Below are positions 28,334-38,903 of a stretch of DNA of 64,000 nucleotides, piece by piece (the first letter of the stretch is position 1; every line of letters begins with the position of its first letter). Where the stretch lies: NCBI RefSeq assembly GCF_003144325.1, contig NZ_PENS01000001.1:124001-188000 (forward strand), written 5' to 3'. This stretch comes from Proteus terrae. Its GTDB lineage: Bacteria > Pseudomonadota > Gammaproteobacteria > Enterobacterales > Enterobacteriaceae. A program made the translations under genes and the position numbers. The notes beneath the pieces were generated by a model. The model saw only the letters and a program-made list of their open reading frames with translations, made no database searches and was not told where the DNA came from.

Positions 28334-28696
28334 ATGGACGAATATTCACCAGAAAAAGTAGATTTAGCTGAATTGTCATTTTTATGTGAAGAGCTATTGC
28401 AGCAAGCTTTAGGCTCATTAGATAAAGGTAGCACAGTTTGGCACAACGATCTGAGTAGCACAAAAAGCGTTGACCTTAATGTCCTAATTGAACACATTAT
28501 GGACTTTAGTTGGAAATTTAAGATTAAATACCCAGATAAACATGCCATTAATACGCTTATAGATGAGTACCTTGAAGAGACTTATCGTTTATTTGGTAAT
28601 ACATCAATTTCTTACTCAGATATCAATAATTGGAAAGAGTTAAACTTGTCACTTTTAACTCTCATTGCCAAAAACCCAAAAAGTTATATTAAGTAA
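28334..28696 (+). CDS. tomB: Hha antitoxin/biofilm modulator TomB
   Basis: A 120-residue cytosolic protein of the TomB (YbaJ) family, the partner of Hha. It starts MDEYSPEKVDLAELSFLCEE, with a conserved cysteine at 18 and the VDLNVLIEHIMDFSWKFKIK segment near 47-66, both family marks. Hha follows after 45 bases, as in other enterobacteria. In E. coli TomB neutralises Hha toxicity by oxygen-dependent oxidation of an Hha cysteine; that cysteine is present in Hha here. Confidence 0.93.
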   Translation: MDEYSPEKVDLAELSFLCEELLQQALGSLDKGSTVWHNDLSSTKSVDLNVLIEHIMDFSWKFKIKYPDKHAINTLIDEYLEETYRLFGNTSISYSDINNWKELNLSLLTLIAKNPKSYIK

Positions 28697-28741
28697 ATTT
28701 AATTATCTTTAGTTTTATTTTAATAATAGAGAAAAGACAAC

Positions 28742-28945
28742 ATGACTAAGACAGACTATCTAATGCGTTTAAGAAAATGTACTTCAATCGAAACATTAGA
28801 GCGTGTGATTGAAAAAAACAAATATGAATTATCTGATGATGAACTGGAGCTGTTTTATTCAGCCGCAGACCACCGTTTAGCCGAACTCACAATGAATAAG
28901 CTATATGATAAAATCCCAGCGTCTGTTTGGAAATTTGTAAGATAA
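28742..28945 (+). CDS. hha: Haemolysin expression modulator Hha
   Basis: A 67-residue nucleoid-associated protein that mimics the H-NS dimerisation domain and helps silence AT-rich acquired genes. [20 protein letters not shown], the central [20 protein letters not shown] and the terminal PASVWKFVR are diagnostic. Cys13 in RKCTS is the residue linked to TomB action. It is encoded just after tomB. Confidence 0.96.
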   Translation: MTKTDYLMRLRKCTSIETLERVIEKNKYELSDDELELFYSAADHRLAELTMNKLYDKIPASVWKFVR

Positions 28946-29328
28946 TCTAGTTCTATTTAATTACCTTAGCTTTATTTTTGCTATTTTTATTTTTTATAGT
29001 AGTAGGGTTATTATTTCTTAATTTAGATATCGTTTTATTCACGTTTTCTTATCAGTAGAATGATTACACACCATCATGCCGTTGACTTATTACGGCATGA
29101 CTGCATTGCTTTACCCGAATATTCCTTCCATTTATAAACACTACCGTAAATTTTCCAATAATAAATTGATACATTGAGCATACTATTTTCTATTCAATAA
29201 TATTGACTCTTAAACCTAAAGAAAACAGCGCTCAAAAACACGTATAGTAAGTTAAAATATAAAGGGAAATAAATAACCTTAGGAGATAATAATTATGAGA
29301 GATTAGAAATTATGAAGGACTAGAAATT
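28946..29328. other. Intergenic region between hha and ffs
   Basis: About 380 AT-rich bases with no supported gene. A 9-bp perfect inverted repeat (TCATGCCGT / ACGGCATGA) with a nine-base loop is at 29074-29100; it has no T-tail, so it is not a normal terminator. Confidence 0.5.
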
Positions 29329-29440
29329 GGGTGGGGCCTTGCCAGCGACATCCCGGCACACGCGACACCTGCCATGGCTGCTTCCTTCCGGACCTGACCG
29401 AGTTAACAAGTTAGCGTTGCGGGAGAACCAACAAGACCCC
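29329..29440 (-). ncRNA. ffs: 4.5S RNA (signal recognition particle RNA)
   Basis: The minus strand reads GGGGTCTTGTTGGTTC at its 5' end, contains the conserved SRP loop region (GTCAGGTCCGGAAGGAAGCA), and ends CAAGGCCCCACCC, so the ends pair in a long hairpin. This is the bacterial 4.5S RNA that binds Ffh and targets membrane proteins to SecYEG. The length is about 112 nt versus 114 in E. coli. tesB-amtB-glnK lie nearby, as in E. coli. Confidence 0.97.
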
Positions 29441-29470
29441 ATAGATTGTCTTATTGCTAAGACGACACGC

Positions 29471-29499
29471 ATTATGTTTTAAACTGACTTAAATAGCAA
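29471..29499 (-). promoter_or_regulatory. Promoter of ffs
   Basis: On the minus strand TTGCTA (-35, 29494-29499), a 17-base spacer and CATAAT (-10, 29471-29476) are followed by GCGTGTC, a G/C-rich discriminator as in stringently controlled stable-RNA promoters. The start would be about 25 bases before the mature 5' end, and the leader (GTCTTA TTGC TAAGAC hairpin, 29448-29463) would be removed by RNase P. Confidence 0.65.
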
Positions 29500-29757
29500 G
29501 GAAAGCAAGCCTAAGTGATGATTAATTATCCAAATATGTACTCACTGATTATTCAATTGCCTTTAACGCTCTTTTTTCCTCTCATAAATTCATCAGAGGG
29601 TATTCAATAAGCTGATAAATAATAATCTCCATCAACTCTGTGCATTTATCATTAGGTTGCGATCTAAGAGAAAAAAGGGAGATTATTTTTTATCTTCTTA
29701 GGATTGTATATAATCAACTTTATAAAAAATAACCAGATCTAATGATACAGGTACACT
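29500..29757. other. Region between the ffs promoter and tesB
   Basis: About 260 AT-rich bases with no supported gene; together with the ffs leader and promoter it makes the gap of about 315 bases before tesB. It presumably contains the tesB promoter near its right end. Confidence 0.5.
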
Positions 29758-30633
29758 ATGAGTCAAGCATTGAAAGATCTCATCAATTTGATGGCACTTG
29801 AAAAAATAGAAGAAGGTCTATTTAGAGGTCAAAGCGAAGATTTAGGATTACCTCAAGTTTTTGGTGGGCAAGTAGTAGGACAAGCACTATACGCTGCAAA
29901 ACAGACAATTGCTGATAACCGTTATATCAACTCATTTCATAGCTACTTTTTACGTCCTGGTGATAGCCATAAGCCTATCGTTTATGATGTAGAATTTATC
30001 CGTGATGGTGGCTCATTTAGCACTCGTAGAGTCAGTGCGATCCAGCACGGTAAGCCTATTTTCTATATGACGGTTTCTTTTCAAGAATTTGAAGAAGGTT
30101 TTGAACATCAAGATGCAATGCCAGATGTTCCTTTTCCAAATGAACTTATTTCACAACATGAGATTTTAAAGAAATTAGCGCCTAAATTACCTGAACCGAT
30201 TAAATCTTTAGCACTACGAGAAACGCCTTTTGAGGCGCGTCCAGTGCAATATTTTAGCCCTTTTGGCTACTCTAAAGCGCCTGCTGAACGTTATGTTTGG
30301 TATCGTAGTCGTGGTGAAATGCCATCTGATCCTTTCTTGCATCAATACTTGCTTGGCTATGTCTCTGATTTTGACTTTTTACCAACCGCTCTCCAACCTT
30401 ATGGTTTAGGCTTTATGGATACAAGCCTGCAAGTTGCTACAATTGACCATTCGATGTGGTTTCATCGTCCATTCCGTGTGGATGATTGGTTGCTTTATGT
30501 GATTGAAAGTCCTTCAGCATCAGGTGGTAGAGGATTTGTGAGAGGTAAATTCTTTAATACAAACGGTCAGCTAGTAGCATCTTCTGTTCAGGAAGGAGTT
30601 ATTCGCCAAAAACGTACTAAACATTCAAAATAA
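29758..30633 (+). CDS. tesB: Acyl-CoA thioesterase II
   Basis: A 291-residue double-hotdog thioesterase that hydrolyses medium- and long-chain acyl-CoA. The fold is marked by [14 protein letters not shown] near residue 30, [11 protein letters not shown] near 60, and the C-terminal [20 protein letters not shown] with the active-site Asp region. AGG lies six bases before the ATG. It converges with amtB, as in E. coli. Confidence 0.96.
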   Translation: MSQALKDLINLMALEKIEEGLFRGQSEDLGLPQVFGGQVVGQALYAAKQTIADNRYINSFHSYFLRPGDSHKPIVYDVEFIRDGGSFSTRRVSAIQHGKPIFYMTVSFQEFEEGFEHQDAMPDVPFPNELISQHEILKKLAPKLPEPIKSLALRETPFEARPVQYFSPFGYSKAPAERYVWYRSRGEMPSDPFLHQYLLGYVSDFDFLPTALQPYGLGFMDTSLQVATIDHSMWFHRPFRVDDWLLYVIESPSASGGRGFVRGKFFNTNGQLVASSVQEGVIRQKRTKHSK

Positions 30634-30643
30634 TATTTTGGCA

Positions 30644-30670
30644 TATTCCCCCCTCAAAAGAGGGGGAATA
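30644..30670. other. Hairpin between convergent tesB and amtB
   Basis: TATTCCCCC and GGGGGAATA pair around a nine-base loop between the two stops. The T-tails are weak on both sides, so it is a possible shared terminator rather than a clear one. Confidence 0.5.
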
Positions 30671-30675
30671 GACAA

Positions 30676-31968
30676 TTACTGCTGATAAGCTCTTTCACCA
30701 TGAGTTGTTAAATCTAATCCATCATGCTCTTCCTCTTCAGAAACGCGTAACCCCACCAGCTTATCTGCGATTTTAAAACTGATATAAGCAACAGCACCAG
30801 ACCAAATTACTGTAATCACAACACTCATTAATTGAATTAAAACCTGTTTACTCAGTGTCATACCATCGCTATACCCTACACCACCTAAAAATGAAGCTGT
30901 AAATATCCCTGTTAATAGGCAACCTGCAATACCGCAAGTACCATGAATACCAAAAACATCACAAACATCATCGGCTTTTAACCAACGCTTCAAAACAACA
31001 ACCCCCCAAAGCCCAATAATCCCTCCCATTACACCAATAAATAAAGCGCCCATCACTCCAACTGTGCCAGCAGCAGGCGTAATCGCCACTAACCCTGCAA
31101 TACAACCTGAACAACCACCTAACATAGAGGGCTTACCTCTGGTTATCCATTCTGATGCAGTCCAAGAAAGTACGGCTCCCGCTGTTGCAACTACCGTATT
31201 TAAAAACGCTAAAGCTGCAATCGCATTTGCACTGCCAGCAGAGCCTGCATTAAAACCGAACCAACCGATATAAAGTACAGCCGTACCTGTAAAAACCATG
31301 GGCAAATTATGAGGTTTAAGCGCTGTATGCTGACTATCACGTCGTTTTCCAAGTAAGTAAGCACCAACAAGAGCTGCAATAGCAGCATTAATATGTACGA
31401 CGGTTCCCCCAGCAAAATCTAATGCACCATCATCGATTAACCAGCCACCTTCTCCCCATACCATATGAGCAATAGGGATATAAGAAAAAGTGAACCAAAT
31501 AATCGTAAAAATAAGCAATGCAGAAAAACGAATGCGCTCTCCTAATGCTCCAACAATTAATGCAACAGTGATAACAGCAAACGATCCTTGAAAAGCAACA
31601 TGCACATACTGATTAATTGAACCAGAGAGTGAATCCAGTGATACGTTATTCAAAAAAGTAAGTGACCACCCACCCCAGACTTTATTGCCCACAGTAAAAG
31701 CCAAACTATAGCCAAAAGTTATCCAAAGAATGACCACAACACTAAAGATCATCATCACTTGTGTGATCAAAGAAAGTACGTTTTTACTTCTTAGTAATCC
31801 TCCATAAAACAAGGCGATACCGGGTATAGTCATAAAGAAAACCAAAGCAGTACATATCAACATAAAACCATTATCGGCTTTATCAACAGTCACTGTTTCA
31901 GTCGCAAATACAGATGAAGAAAAGTGTGTAAGCACTAACATTAATAGCAAAGAAAGTAAGCGTTTCAT
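30676..31968 (-). CDS. amtB: Ammonium channel AmtB
   Basis: A 430-residue trimeric inner-membrane channel for ammonium with a cleaved signal peptide (about 1-22) and 11 membrane helices. The pore histidines are in TVVHINAAIAA and FGIHGTCGIAGC; the Trp/Phe gate region and GYSLAFT are also present. AAAGGAG precedes the start, 12 bases after glnK. It is co-transcribed with glnK from a sigma-54 promoter, and GlnK blocks the channel when nitrogen is ample. Confidence 0.96.
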   Translation of the reverse strand: MKRLLSLLLMLVLTHFSSSVFATETVTVDKADNGFMLICTALVFFMTIPGIALFYGGLLRSKNVLSLITQVMMIFSVVVILWITFGYSLAFTVGNKVWGGWSLTFLNNVSLDSLSGSINQYVHVAFQGSFAVITVALIVGALGERIRFSALLIFTIIWFTFSYIPIAHMVWGEGGWLIDDGALDFAGGTVVHINAAIAALVGAYLLGKRRDSQHTALKPHNLPMVFTGTAVLYIGWFGFNAGSAGSANAIAALAFLNTVVATAGAVLSWTASEWITRGKPSMLGGCSGCIAGLVAITPAAGTVGVMGALFIGVMGGIIGLWGVVVLKRWLKADDVCDVFGIHGTCGIAGCLLTGIFTASFLGGVGYSDGMTLSKQVLIQLMSVVITVIWSGAVAYISFKIADKLVGLRVSEEEEHDGLDLTTHGERAYQQ

Positions 31969-31980
31969 CGAATATCTCCT

Positions 31981-32319
31981 TTAAAGTGCTTCATCACCAG
32001 ATTCACCAGTACGAATACGGACTGCCTGCAATAATTCCAAAACAAAAATTTTTCCATCTCCTACTTTTCCTGTATCTGTCGCTTGCATAATCACTTGCAT
32101 AACAGGCTCAAGTTGTTCATCACAAATAGCGAGTTCTATTTTTACTTTGGGCAGAAAATTAACTTCGTATTCTGCTCCTCTATATAGCTCTGCATGTCCT
32201 TTCTGTCGCCCATATCCCTTTACTTCACTGATTGTCATTCCCTTTATGCCTAACTCAGAAAGTGACTCTCGTACTTCTTCTAATTTAAATGGCTTAATAA
32301 TGGCGATGATATATTTCAT
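31981..32319 (-). CDS. glnK: Nitrogen regulatory PII protein GlnK
   Basis: A 112-residue PII trimer that reports 2-oxoglutarate/ATP status and plugs AmtB. The T-loop HAELYRGAEYEVNFLP carries the uridylylated Tyr51; the B-loop TGKVGDGKIFV and C-terminal IRTGE are also present. I set the start at 32319 (MKYIIAIIKPFK, with GAGG upstream); the longer in-frame extension would run through the promoter. First gene of glnK-amtB. Confidence 0.97.
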   Translation of the reverse strand: MKYIIAIIKPFKLEEVRESLSELGIKGMTISEVKGYGRQKGHAELYRGAEYEVNFLPKVKIELAICDEQLEPVMQVIMQATDTGKVGDGKIFVLELLQAVRIRTGESGDEAL

Positions 32320-32362
32320 ATAAACCTCGTCGATATTTGAAAGAGCAAAGTCTATATAGCAA

Positions 32363-32378
32363 AGCAAAAGATATGCCA
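32363..32378 (-). promoter_or_regulatory. Sigma-54 promoter of glnK-amtB
   Basis: The minus strand reads TGGCATATCTTTTGCT, matching the -24/-12 consensus TGGCAC-N5-TTGCA in all key bases. Transcription would start near 32352, about 33 bases before the glnK ATG. This fits NtrC control under nitrogen limitation, as in E. coli. Confidence 0.85.
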
Positions 32379-32438
32379 CTATTTAATTGATTGATATTTA
32401 TAAAAAAATAAATATTTAAAACAATTAAAGTGAAAAGA

Positions 32439-32455
32439 TTCACCGAATTGGTGCA
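32439..32455 (-). promoter_or_regulatory. NtrC binding site upstream of glnK
   Basis: TGCAC-N7-GTGAA on the minus strand fits the NtrC consensus TGCAC-N7-GTGCA with one mismatch. It is about 90-100 bases upstream of the predicted transcription start, a normal enhancer distance. Confidence 0.65.
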
Positions 32456-32498
32456 AAAAGATAACGGCTATTTTGCTCAAAGCAAGATAATCGGGAAA

Positions 32499-32535
32499 TA
32501 AAAAAGGGCACATACATAAAAATGATGTGCCCTTT
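32499..32535 (-). terminator. Terminator of mdlAB
   Basis: The arms AAAGGGCACAT and ATGTGCCCTTT (11 bp) pair around an 11-base loop, with a T run on the minus strand, 27 bases after the mdlB stop. Confidence 0.85.
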
Positions 32536-32561
32536 AAAATTATATTTTTTATTTAAGGTTA

Positions 32562-34349
32562 TTATTCTACTTCAATAGGATCTTGTTCTTGTAAAGACTC
32601 TCTGACTTGCTGTAATTGATACATATTATAGTATCTGCCTTTTTGTGAGAGTAACTTAGCATGATCGCCCTGCTCGACAATTGCACCACGATGAAGCACC
32701 ACAATTTCATTGGCTTCAATAATAGTGGAGAGTCGATGAGCAATAATAATCAGTGTCGTTTTTTCTCTAACCACTTTTAACGCTTTCTGTATGGCTTGTT
32801 CTGTTCCTGAGTCAATATTTGCTGTTGCCTCATCCAGAATAAGAATACGAGGAGGTATTAATAGTACACGAGCCAATGCAAGTAACTGCTTTTGCCCAGC
32901 AGATAAGCGGCTACCTTGCTCACCAAGTTCTGTTTGTAGCCCTTCAGGTAATGCTTTAGCCCACTGATCAAGTTGTACTGTCTCTAGAACATGCCATAAA
33001 TGTGACTCATCACATTCACGCCCTAATGTAATATTGTCATGCAGTGAACCTGACAATAAAACAGGATCTTGCTGCACCATCGCAATACCACTGCGTAATG
33101 CGGCGTGAGAGTACGCTTCTAACGGTTGATTATCTAAAAAGATACTCCCTTTTTGCCAAGGGTAATTTCCCATTAATAAACTAGCTAAAGTACTCTTTCC
33201 ACTTCCTGTGTGCCCAACAAATGCGACAAAATGACGAGCAGGAATAGTTAAATTGATATCTTTTAATACCCATTGCTCATCACGATACGCAAACCAAAGA
33301 GAGCTAACGTCAATATTACCTTGGGTGATGGTGTGTGATGATGAACCGTAGCGCTGCAAAGGAGCATCCATTAGTTCAAAAACACGTTCACCAGAGACAA
33401 CTGCCTGTTGTAAAATCGACTGCTGAGATGTAAGGGTGATCAAGGGTTCATTTAATCGACCTAAATAACTAATAAATGCATAAATAACCCCAACACCAAT
33501 AACAGCACTGCCTTGATACCCAAACAGCATTAATAAACCACACAGAACCAACGCAGAGAGCATACTTAGTAAAGGACGTAATAACAGGCCATCAAGTTTT
33601 AACGCTTTCATACGTGCTTGGTAATGTTGCCAGCTGTCATCTGACATTCTTTCACCAAATCGAGCTTGTTGCCTAAATTGCTGAATAACTGACATGCCAT
33701 TGATGACTTCATGGAAACCATCATTTATATTGGCGAGAAAATGACGCACATTACGAACTATCGGCGTACTAAGTCGCTGATAAAGCATCATTACACCAAT
33801 AACTGCAGGGAAGATTGTCATCGCGATTAATGCCATTTGCCATTCTAATAAGAACATGGCGATCAGCATTACAACCACTAAAGCAACCGCTCGGAATAAT
33901 GTTGGTAACACGTTCACAAACAAATCTTTAATCGTCTCAGTGTCATTTGTTACACGAGAAATTAATTGCCCTACAGGCTGATTATCAAAAGCACTTAATG
34001 GCTGTTTTAGTGCCGCACTCATTACATCAGTGCGTAATTGTTGTACAACCCCAACTGCCGCATGATTAAACACAATAGCTTGATAATAGTGAAGTGTGGC
34101 AGCGATCACCTGTAAAAGGATGAAAGCTAACGCCAGGCCTAATGATGACATTAACTCCACATTATTTGTGGCAACTTTTGCATCAATAAAATAACCAACA
34201 ATTAATGGGCCTCCCACTTCTGCAATGGCAGCTGCCCACAACATAATGACACCCCATGCCATAGGCTTGCGATAGTTTTTACCATAAGTCAAAAGACGCT
34301 TTAATGCAGGTAATAGCGCTTTAACGGATTTATTTTTATTCATCGTCAT
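32562..34349 (-). CDS. mdlB: ABC exporter half-transporter MdlB
   Basis: A 595-residue type IV ABC half-transporter: six membrane helices in the first ~320 residues, then a nucleotide-binding domain with Walker [10 protein letters not shown], signature LSAGQKQ and Walker [13 protein letters not shown]. It should pair with MdlA as a heterodimer; the E. coli substrate is uncertain. The start overlaps the mdlA stop by 14 bases, with AGAGG nine bases upstream; ATG 34343 is an alternative. Confidence 0.93.
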   Translation of the reverse strand: MTMNKNKSVKALLPALKRLLTYGKNYRKPMAWGVIMLWAAAIAEVGGPLIVGYFIDAKVATNNVELMSSLGLALAFILLQVIAATLHYYQAIVFNHAAVGVVQQLRTDVMSAALKQPLSAFDNQPVGQLISRVTNDTETIKDLFVNVLPTLFRAVALVVVMLIAMFLLEWQMALIAMTIFPAVIGVMMLYQRLSTPIVRNVRHFLANINDGFHEVINGMSVIQQFRQQARFGERMSDDSWQHYQARMKALKLDGLLLRPLLSMLSALVLCGLLMLFGYQGSAVIGVGVIYAFISYLGRLNEPLITLTSQQSILQQAVVSGERVFELMDAPLQRYGSSSHTITQGNIDVSSLWFAYRDEQWVLKDINLTIPARHFVAFVGHTGSGKSTLASLLMGNYPWQKGSIFLDNQPLEAYSHAALRSGIAMVQQDPVLLSGSLHDNITLGRECDESHLWHVLETVQLDQWAKALPEGLQTELGEQGSRLSAGQKQLLALARVLLIPPRILILDEATANIDSGTEQAIQKALKVVREKTTLIIIAHRLSTIIEANEIVVLHRGAIVEQGDHAKLLSQKGRYYNMYQLQQVRESLQEQDPIEVE

Positions 34350-36081
34350 CCAGCGCGGCCTCTAATTGCTGATAATGGTACATATCTTGATACCAACCTG
34401 GTATTGAAATTAATTGCTGATGTGTACCTTGCTCTATAATCTCACCCTGTTTTAAAACTAAAATATTAGTAGCACCAACTAATGCAGATAAGCGATGAGC
34501 GCTAATAATTAACGTTCTGTCTTTTCGCCATTGCGACAAGTTTTGCAAAATTTGATATTCAGTCTGTCCATCAACAGCGGATAGAGCGTCATCTAATAAT
34601 AAAATTTCAGCATCCAATAATAGTGCTCGAGCAATAGAAATACGCTGTTTTTGTCCACCAGATAACATCACGCCCTTTTCACCGACTTGTGTTTGATATC
34701 CTTCCGGTAAGCGTAAAATATCCTCATGAATATTTGCCAGTTTCGCAACAGACTCTATTTCTTCTTTTGTCGCATCAGGACGCCCTAAGGCAATATTTCC
34801 CGCGATGGTATCTGAAAATAGGAAAGGTGTTTGATTAACAACGGCCAATCGTGCTCGCCATTCATCAAGTTTCAATTGATAAATAGGTATAGATTGAAAA
34901 CAAATCTCACCTTCAGTCACATCATAAAGTCGTTGAATAACAGAAAGTAATGTACTTTTTCCACTTCCAGTCATTCCACAAACACCCAACATTTCACCGG
35001 GTGATAATGTGAAATGAACATTTTTCAGTGTTTCTGTTGTTTGTTCGGGATATTGGAAACGTTTGATATCAACAGATAACACACCTCGACCTTGCTTTGG
35101 TGATAATTCACCATCAACCATATCGAGTTTTTCATCCAATAAACTATTAATCCGGCTATAAGCAGCACTACCACGCTCAACAATATTGAACATCCATGCT
35201 AATGCCAGCATTGGCCAGATCATTTGCCCCAAATACATTACAAAGCTAGTTAGTTCACCCAATGTCATTTTGCCATTAATAACAAAATAACTACCTCCAG
35301 CCACAGCGAGTAAATTAGCAAAACCAATAGCGATGAAAATAGTAGGATCAAATAGCGCATCAATTCGTGCAACACGCATATTTTGGCGTCCAGTTTCTTT
35401 TGCAACATCATCAAAACGAGAGGCATGCTGTTGCTCTAGTCCGAATGATTTGATCATGCGAATACTACTCAGGCTTTCTTGTGCTTGATTATTGAGTGAA
35501 GAGAAAAGTGCCTGTGCAGTTTTAAAGCGGCTGTGTAGTTTATCGCCATATCGCTTAATTAAAATTGCCATGATTGGCATAGGTAATAATGAAATTAATG
35601 TTAGTTCCCAACTTAACTGAATACTCATCATGACAAGCACAGCAAGCCCCATAACCATAGAATCCACTAAGGTCAATACACCTTCGCCCGCTGCAAAAAC
35701 GACTTTATCAACATCATTGGTGGTACGTGCGATTAAATCACCTGTACGATAGCGGTGATAAAATGAAGAGGATTGCTGGTTAAGTTGTTGGTAAATTTGC
35801 ATCCGCAGTTTCACTGCTAGTTGATAAGATGCACCAAATAACCAAAGACGCCAAAAATAACGTAAAAGATAAACTGCGAGGGCAATTAATACCATCACAC
35901 CAATCCAATTCATTACTTGGCTAAATGTCAGACTATGGTTATCGACACCATCCACAATGATCCCAACAATTTTCGGGGGGATCACCTGTAATACTGCGAT
36001 AACCATCAATAAGAAAATGGCACCTACATAACGACGCCATTCACTGAGAAAATACCAACTGAGCTGTGAAAATAGAGCCAC
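34336..36081 (-). CDS. mdlA: ABC exporter half-transporter MdlA
   Basis: A 581-residue ABC half-transporter. Membrane domain (about 1-310), then Walker [10 protein letters not shown], signature LSGGQKQR and Walker [13 protein letters not shown] with Asp in place of the catalytic Glu, so this site may be degenerate while MdlB keeps DEA. Such asymmetry is normal in heterodimeric exporters. It follows decR and overlaps mdlB, the same order as in E. coli. Confidence 0.93.
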   Translation of the reverse strand: MALFSQLSWYFLSEWRRYVGAIFLLMVIAVLQVIPPKIVGIIVDGVDNHSLTFSQVMNWIGVMVLIALAVYLLRYFWRLWLFGASYQLAVKLRMQIYQQLNQQSSSFYHRYRTGDLIARTTNDVDKVVFAAGEGVLTLVDSMVMGLAVLVMMSIQLSWELTLISLLPMPIMAILIKRYGDKLHSRFKTAQALFSSLNNQAQESLSSIRMIKSFGLEQQHASRFDDVAKETGRQNMRVARIDALFDPTIFIAIGFANLLAVAGGSYFVINGKMTLGELTSFVMYLGQMIWPMLALAWMFNIVERGSAAYSRINSLLDEKLDMVDGELSPKQGRGVLSVDIKRFQYPEQTTETLKNVHFTLSPGEMLGVCGMTGSGKSTLLSVIQRLYDVTEGEICFQSIPIYQLKLDEWRARLAVVNQTPFLFSDTIAGNIALGRPDATKEEIESVAKLANIHEDILRLPEGYQTQVGEKGVMLSGGQKQRISIARALLLDAEILLLDDALSAVDGQTEYQILQNLSQWRKDRTLIISAHRLSALVGATNILVLKQGEIIEQGTHQQLISIPGWYQDMYHYQQLEAALDDDE

Positions 36082-36136
36082 GCCTTAAATCCTAAGGTTA
36101 TACAAAAATAAAAGTGCCAGTTGGTAAAGATGAACC

Positions 36137-36598
36137 TTATTCAGGTATCGGCATTGCCGTTGTGTATTTAATTTTTTCCATTGCGAAGTTAGAAGTCACA
36201 TCAATAAGACCCGGTACGCCATTAACCATACGCTTATAAAATAGGTCGTAACTTTTCATGTCTACTACTTCAACATGCATTAGATAATCACACTCACCCG
36301 CCATTCGATAGAATGTCAGTACTTCTGGCATTTGCTTAACAAATGAAACAAACTGTTCGTACCATTCGCTATTATGTTGCTGTGTTCTAATCATAACAAT
36401 AACTGTTAGACCTAGCCCGATTTTTTCACTATCAAGCAGCGCAACGCGCTTACGAATATACCCTTCATCCTCTAGTCTTTTCAATCGTTTCCAGCAAGGT
36501 GTTGAGGTTAGGTTAACAGCCTCAGCCAAAGTATTCAGTGAGAGGCTTGAATCTTCCTGTAATAGCGCTAATAGTTTACGGTCAATCTTATCTAACAT
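36137..36598 (-). CDS. decR: Lrp/AsnC-family cysteine-responsive regulator DecR
   Basis: A 153-residue transcription factor with the Lrp helix-turn-helix ([19 protein letters not shown]) at about 21-40 and a RAM ligand domain. E. coli DecR (YbaO) senses L-cysteine and activates the cysteine desulfidase operon cyuPA. I chose ATG 36598 ([10 protein letters not shown]), with GAAGGAG upstream. Gene order with mdlA and the divergent queC matches E. coli. The likely target cyuA is 32 kb away in this window. Confidence 0.92.
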   Translation of the reverse strand: MLDKIDRKLLALLQEDSSLSLNTLAEAVNLTSTPCWKRLKRLEDEGYIRKRVALLDSEKIGLGLTVIVMIRTQQHNSEWYEQFVSFVKQMPEVLTFYRMAGECDYLMHVEVVDMKSYDLFYKRMVNGVPGLIDVTSNFAMEKIKYTTAMPIPE

Positions 36599-36756
36599 AG
36601 ATACTCCTTCAAAATATGCCCCTACAAAAAATAATGATAACCTGCCCCTTACTATAAGAGTAATCATCTAATGATAAATCGGTAATAAATTGCCATAATA
36701 TATGTACTTTTATGCGTACTAATCCTTATAGAAATTCAATATTCAGGAGTATTCTG

Positions 36757-37461
36757 ATGAAAAAAACGGTCGTTGTCTTTAGTGGTGGACAAGATTCGAC
36801 AACCTGCCTTATTCAAGCATTGGAAAAGTACGATGAAGTACATTGTATTACGTTTAATTATGGTCAACGCCATAAAGAAGAAATTGAGGTAGCACAAAAA
36901 GTTAGTCAATTACTGGGAGCAACTGCGCATAAAGTTTTAGATGTAAGTTTACTCAATGAACTCGCTATCAGTAGCCTAACTCGCGACAATATTCCTGTTC
37001 CTGATTTCAAAGAAAGTGAAGAAAGTGATATTCCTAGTACCTTCGTGCCAGGTAGAAATATCCTTTTCCTCACTTTAGCGGCAATTTACGCTTATCAAAT
37101 TGGTGCAGAGAGTGTCATCACTGGTGTTTGTGAAACAGATTTCTCTGGTTACCCTGATTGTCGTGATGAATTTGTAAAAGCACTGAATCATGCTGTCAGC
37201 TTAGGTATTGCACGTGATATTAAATTTATCACACCATTAATGTGGTTAGATAAAGCTGAAACTTGGGCCCTTGCTGATTACTATAAGAAGTTAGATTTCG
37301 TTCGTCACGAAACCTTAACTTGCTATAACGGTATTCAAGGTGATGGCTGTGGTGAATGTGCAGCCTGCCATTTAAGACAACGAGGATTAAGCACTTACTT
37401 AGCCGATAAAACACCAATTATGCAGGCGATGAAACAGAAAGTAGGCCTTAAATCATCATAA
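36757..37461 (+). CDS. queC: 7-cyano-7-deazaguanine synthase QueC
   Basis: A 234-residue enzyme that converts 7-carboxy-7-deazaguanine to preQ0 with ATP and ammonia, on the path to queuosine in tRNA. The PP-loop SGGQDSTT is at residues 10-17, and a four-cysteine zinc site lies near the end ([19 protein letters not shown]). The start at 36757 has CAGGAG eight bases upstream. No preQ1 riboswitch is apparent in front. Confidence 0.96.
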   Translation: MKKTVVVFSGGQDSTTCLIQALEKYDEVHCITFNYGQRHKEEIEVAQKVSQLLGATAHKVLDVSLLNELAISSLTRDNIPVPDFKESEESDIPSTFVPGRNILFLTLAAIYAYQIGAESVITGVCETDFSGYPDCRDEFVKALNHAVSLGIARDIKFITPLMWLDKAETWALADYYKKLDFVRHETLTCYNGIQGDGCGECAACHLRQRGLSTYLADKTPIMQAMKQKVGLKSS

Positions 37462-37589
37462 TTACTTTGCTTCCCCACCGTTCTATTTGCTCATGCAGTG
37501 ATAATTCATCAAACATTATCACTGCATTAAATCATATTTGATTAGTCTAATAGCATTGAGTGAGAGATCTCTAATACTCTCTTTGTGTA

Positions 37590-37994
37590 TTAGGATGATT
37601 GACGTACATACTCAAGCTTCTCTCTTAGCTGATCTGTTAATGTCAATGCTTTTTTGGTGTTAATGTCTACAAGAACAAATGTGATTAATGCATCAGAGAT
37701 AAGTGCGCCGTCTTTTTTTCTCACGATCTTCTGAGAAAGTACGCCACTTTTAATCCCTACTTCAGCAACATCGCAATCAATCAGTAACTCATCACCTAAG
37801 CTTGCAGGTAAGCGATAATTAATATTGATGTTAGCAACCACTAACGCCAAGCCATTGCGCTTAAACCAATCAAAATCTAAATGTTGCTCAATCCAATCCC
37901 ATCGAGCTTGCTCTAAAAACTCAAGATAACGTGCATTATTCACATGTTCAAAAACATCTAAATGGAAGCCATAAACTTTAATTAATGTACTCAT
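37590..37994 (-). CDS. fadM: Long-chain acyl-CoA thioesterase FadM
   Basis: A 134-residue single-hotdog thioesterase (YbaW). The active-site region is VYGFHLDVFEHVNNARYLEF, with an Asp near residue 13 and an Asn-Asn pair. In E. coli it aids beta-oxidation of fatty acids such as oleate. It lies between queC and ybaV, as expected. Confidence 0.93.
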   Translation of the reverse strand: MSTLIKVYGFHLDVFEHVNNARYLEFLEQARWDWIEQHLDFDWFKRNGLALVVANININYRLPASLGDELLIDCDVAEVGIKSGVLSQKIVRKKDGALISDALITFVLVDINTKKALTLTDQLREKLEYVRQSS

Positions 37995-38242
37995 ATCAAT
38001 TTATTACCTCTTGATTATTCTTATAAACTTTTTATAAAGTTTTTTTGCGATACCATAAATATAGCCAAGAAAATAAATTTAGTAATTTCTGATATAGGTT
38101 TATTTCGTTTTCTTTCAGAACAGAAAACGCTAAGAAAACGTGTTTCTCTTATCAAAAAAATCAAAGAGAAACACGGGGATTTTCAATTAATATTCACGTT
38201 TCTGCTGTCACTTATACTCAACATCGTATAAGAATGAATACC

Positions 38243-38620
38243 TTAATTAATAACGATAAAATCACGATTTTGATCAACTAACTTCATACCAATTCCAAAA
38301 ACTTTTTCAAGTTCATCAATAGAGGTAAAACGCCCTAACTGCTCGCGATAATCAATAATGGCTTGCGCTTTCGCTTTTCCTATTCCTTTTAATCCCATTA
38401 GCTCATCTACTGTTGCCGTATTTAAATTAACTTTACCTTCTGTGTTAGCTTTATTTTCTTTAGCATCACGATCAACTGAGGTGTGAGTTTCGATAGAAAC
38501 CGTTGGTGTTGAAGCCGGGGTTTCTTCTGCATAAGAGAGAGGAGAAAGACCTAATCCCAAAGCAAGGCAAATAGAGGCCATAAAACCTGATAACACTTTT
38601 TTATCCATCTTCATAATCAT
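38243..38620 (-). CDS. ybaV: ComEA-like helix-hairpin-helix protein YbaV
   Basis: A 125-residue exported protein: signal peptide about 1-31 (ending SPLSYA), a low-complexity linker, then a ComEA-type double helix-hairpin-helix ([20 protein letters not shown] and the following [12 protein letters not shown]). Such domains bind DNA in the periplasm. AAGGAA precedes the ATG. Its role in non-competent enterobacteria is not known. Confidence 0.92.
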   Translation of the reverse strand: MIMKMDKKVLSGFMASICLALGLGLSPLSYAEETPASTPTVSIETHTSVDRDAKENKANTEGKVNLNTATVDELMGLKGIGKAKAQAIIDYREQLGRFTSIDELEKVFGIGMKLVDQNRDFIVIN

Positions 38621-38853
38621 AATTTCCTTTTATTCAATAATTTCAAATTCGATGACATACAGAGATTTCTGAATGCAGAAGAAGAATGCCAATATATTGA
38701 TCAATCAGCAATTACATAAAAATAAAACCTCGAGAAGTCACGAAAAATAAAAATGAATAAAAAAAGTATTACAAAAAATTGTCGGGCTCGCTCTCAAACA
38801 TGAGTTTTTCGAGAGGCGGAGTTATTATTTACATTATCAAGGATAGCTGCCAT

Positions 38854-38881
38854 AAAAAAACCCAGCTTTATGCTGGGTTTT
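38854..38881 (-). terminator. Terminator of ppiD
   Basis: AAACCCAGC and GCTGGGTTT pair around a TTTAT loop, with a T run on the minus strand, 22 bases after ppiD. Confidence 0.9.
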
Positions 38882-38903
38882 CAATGTAATAATTCAAAAT
38901 TGA

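Noticed and set aside
32320..32379. Longer glnK start at 32379
   Set aside because: The extra codons run through the sigma-54 promoter, and PII proteins begin at the MKxIxAIIKPFK position.
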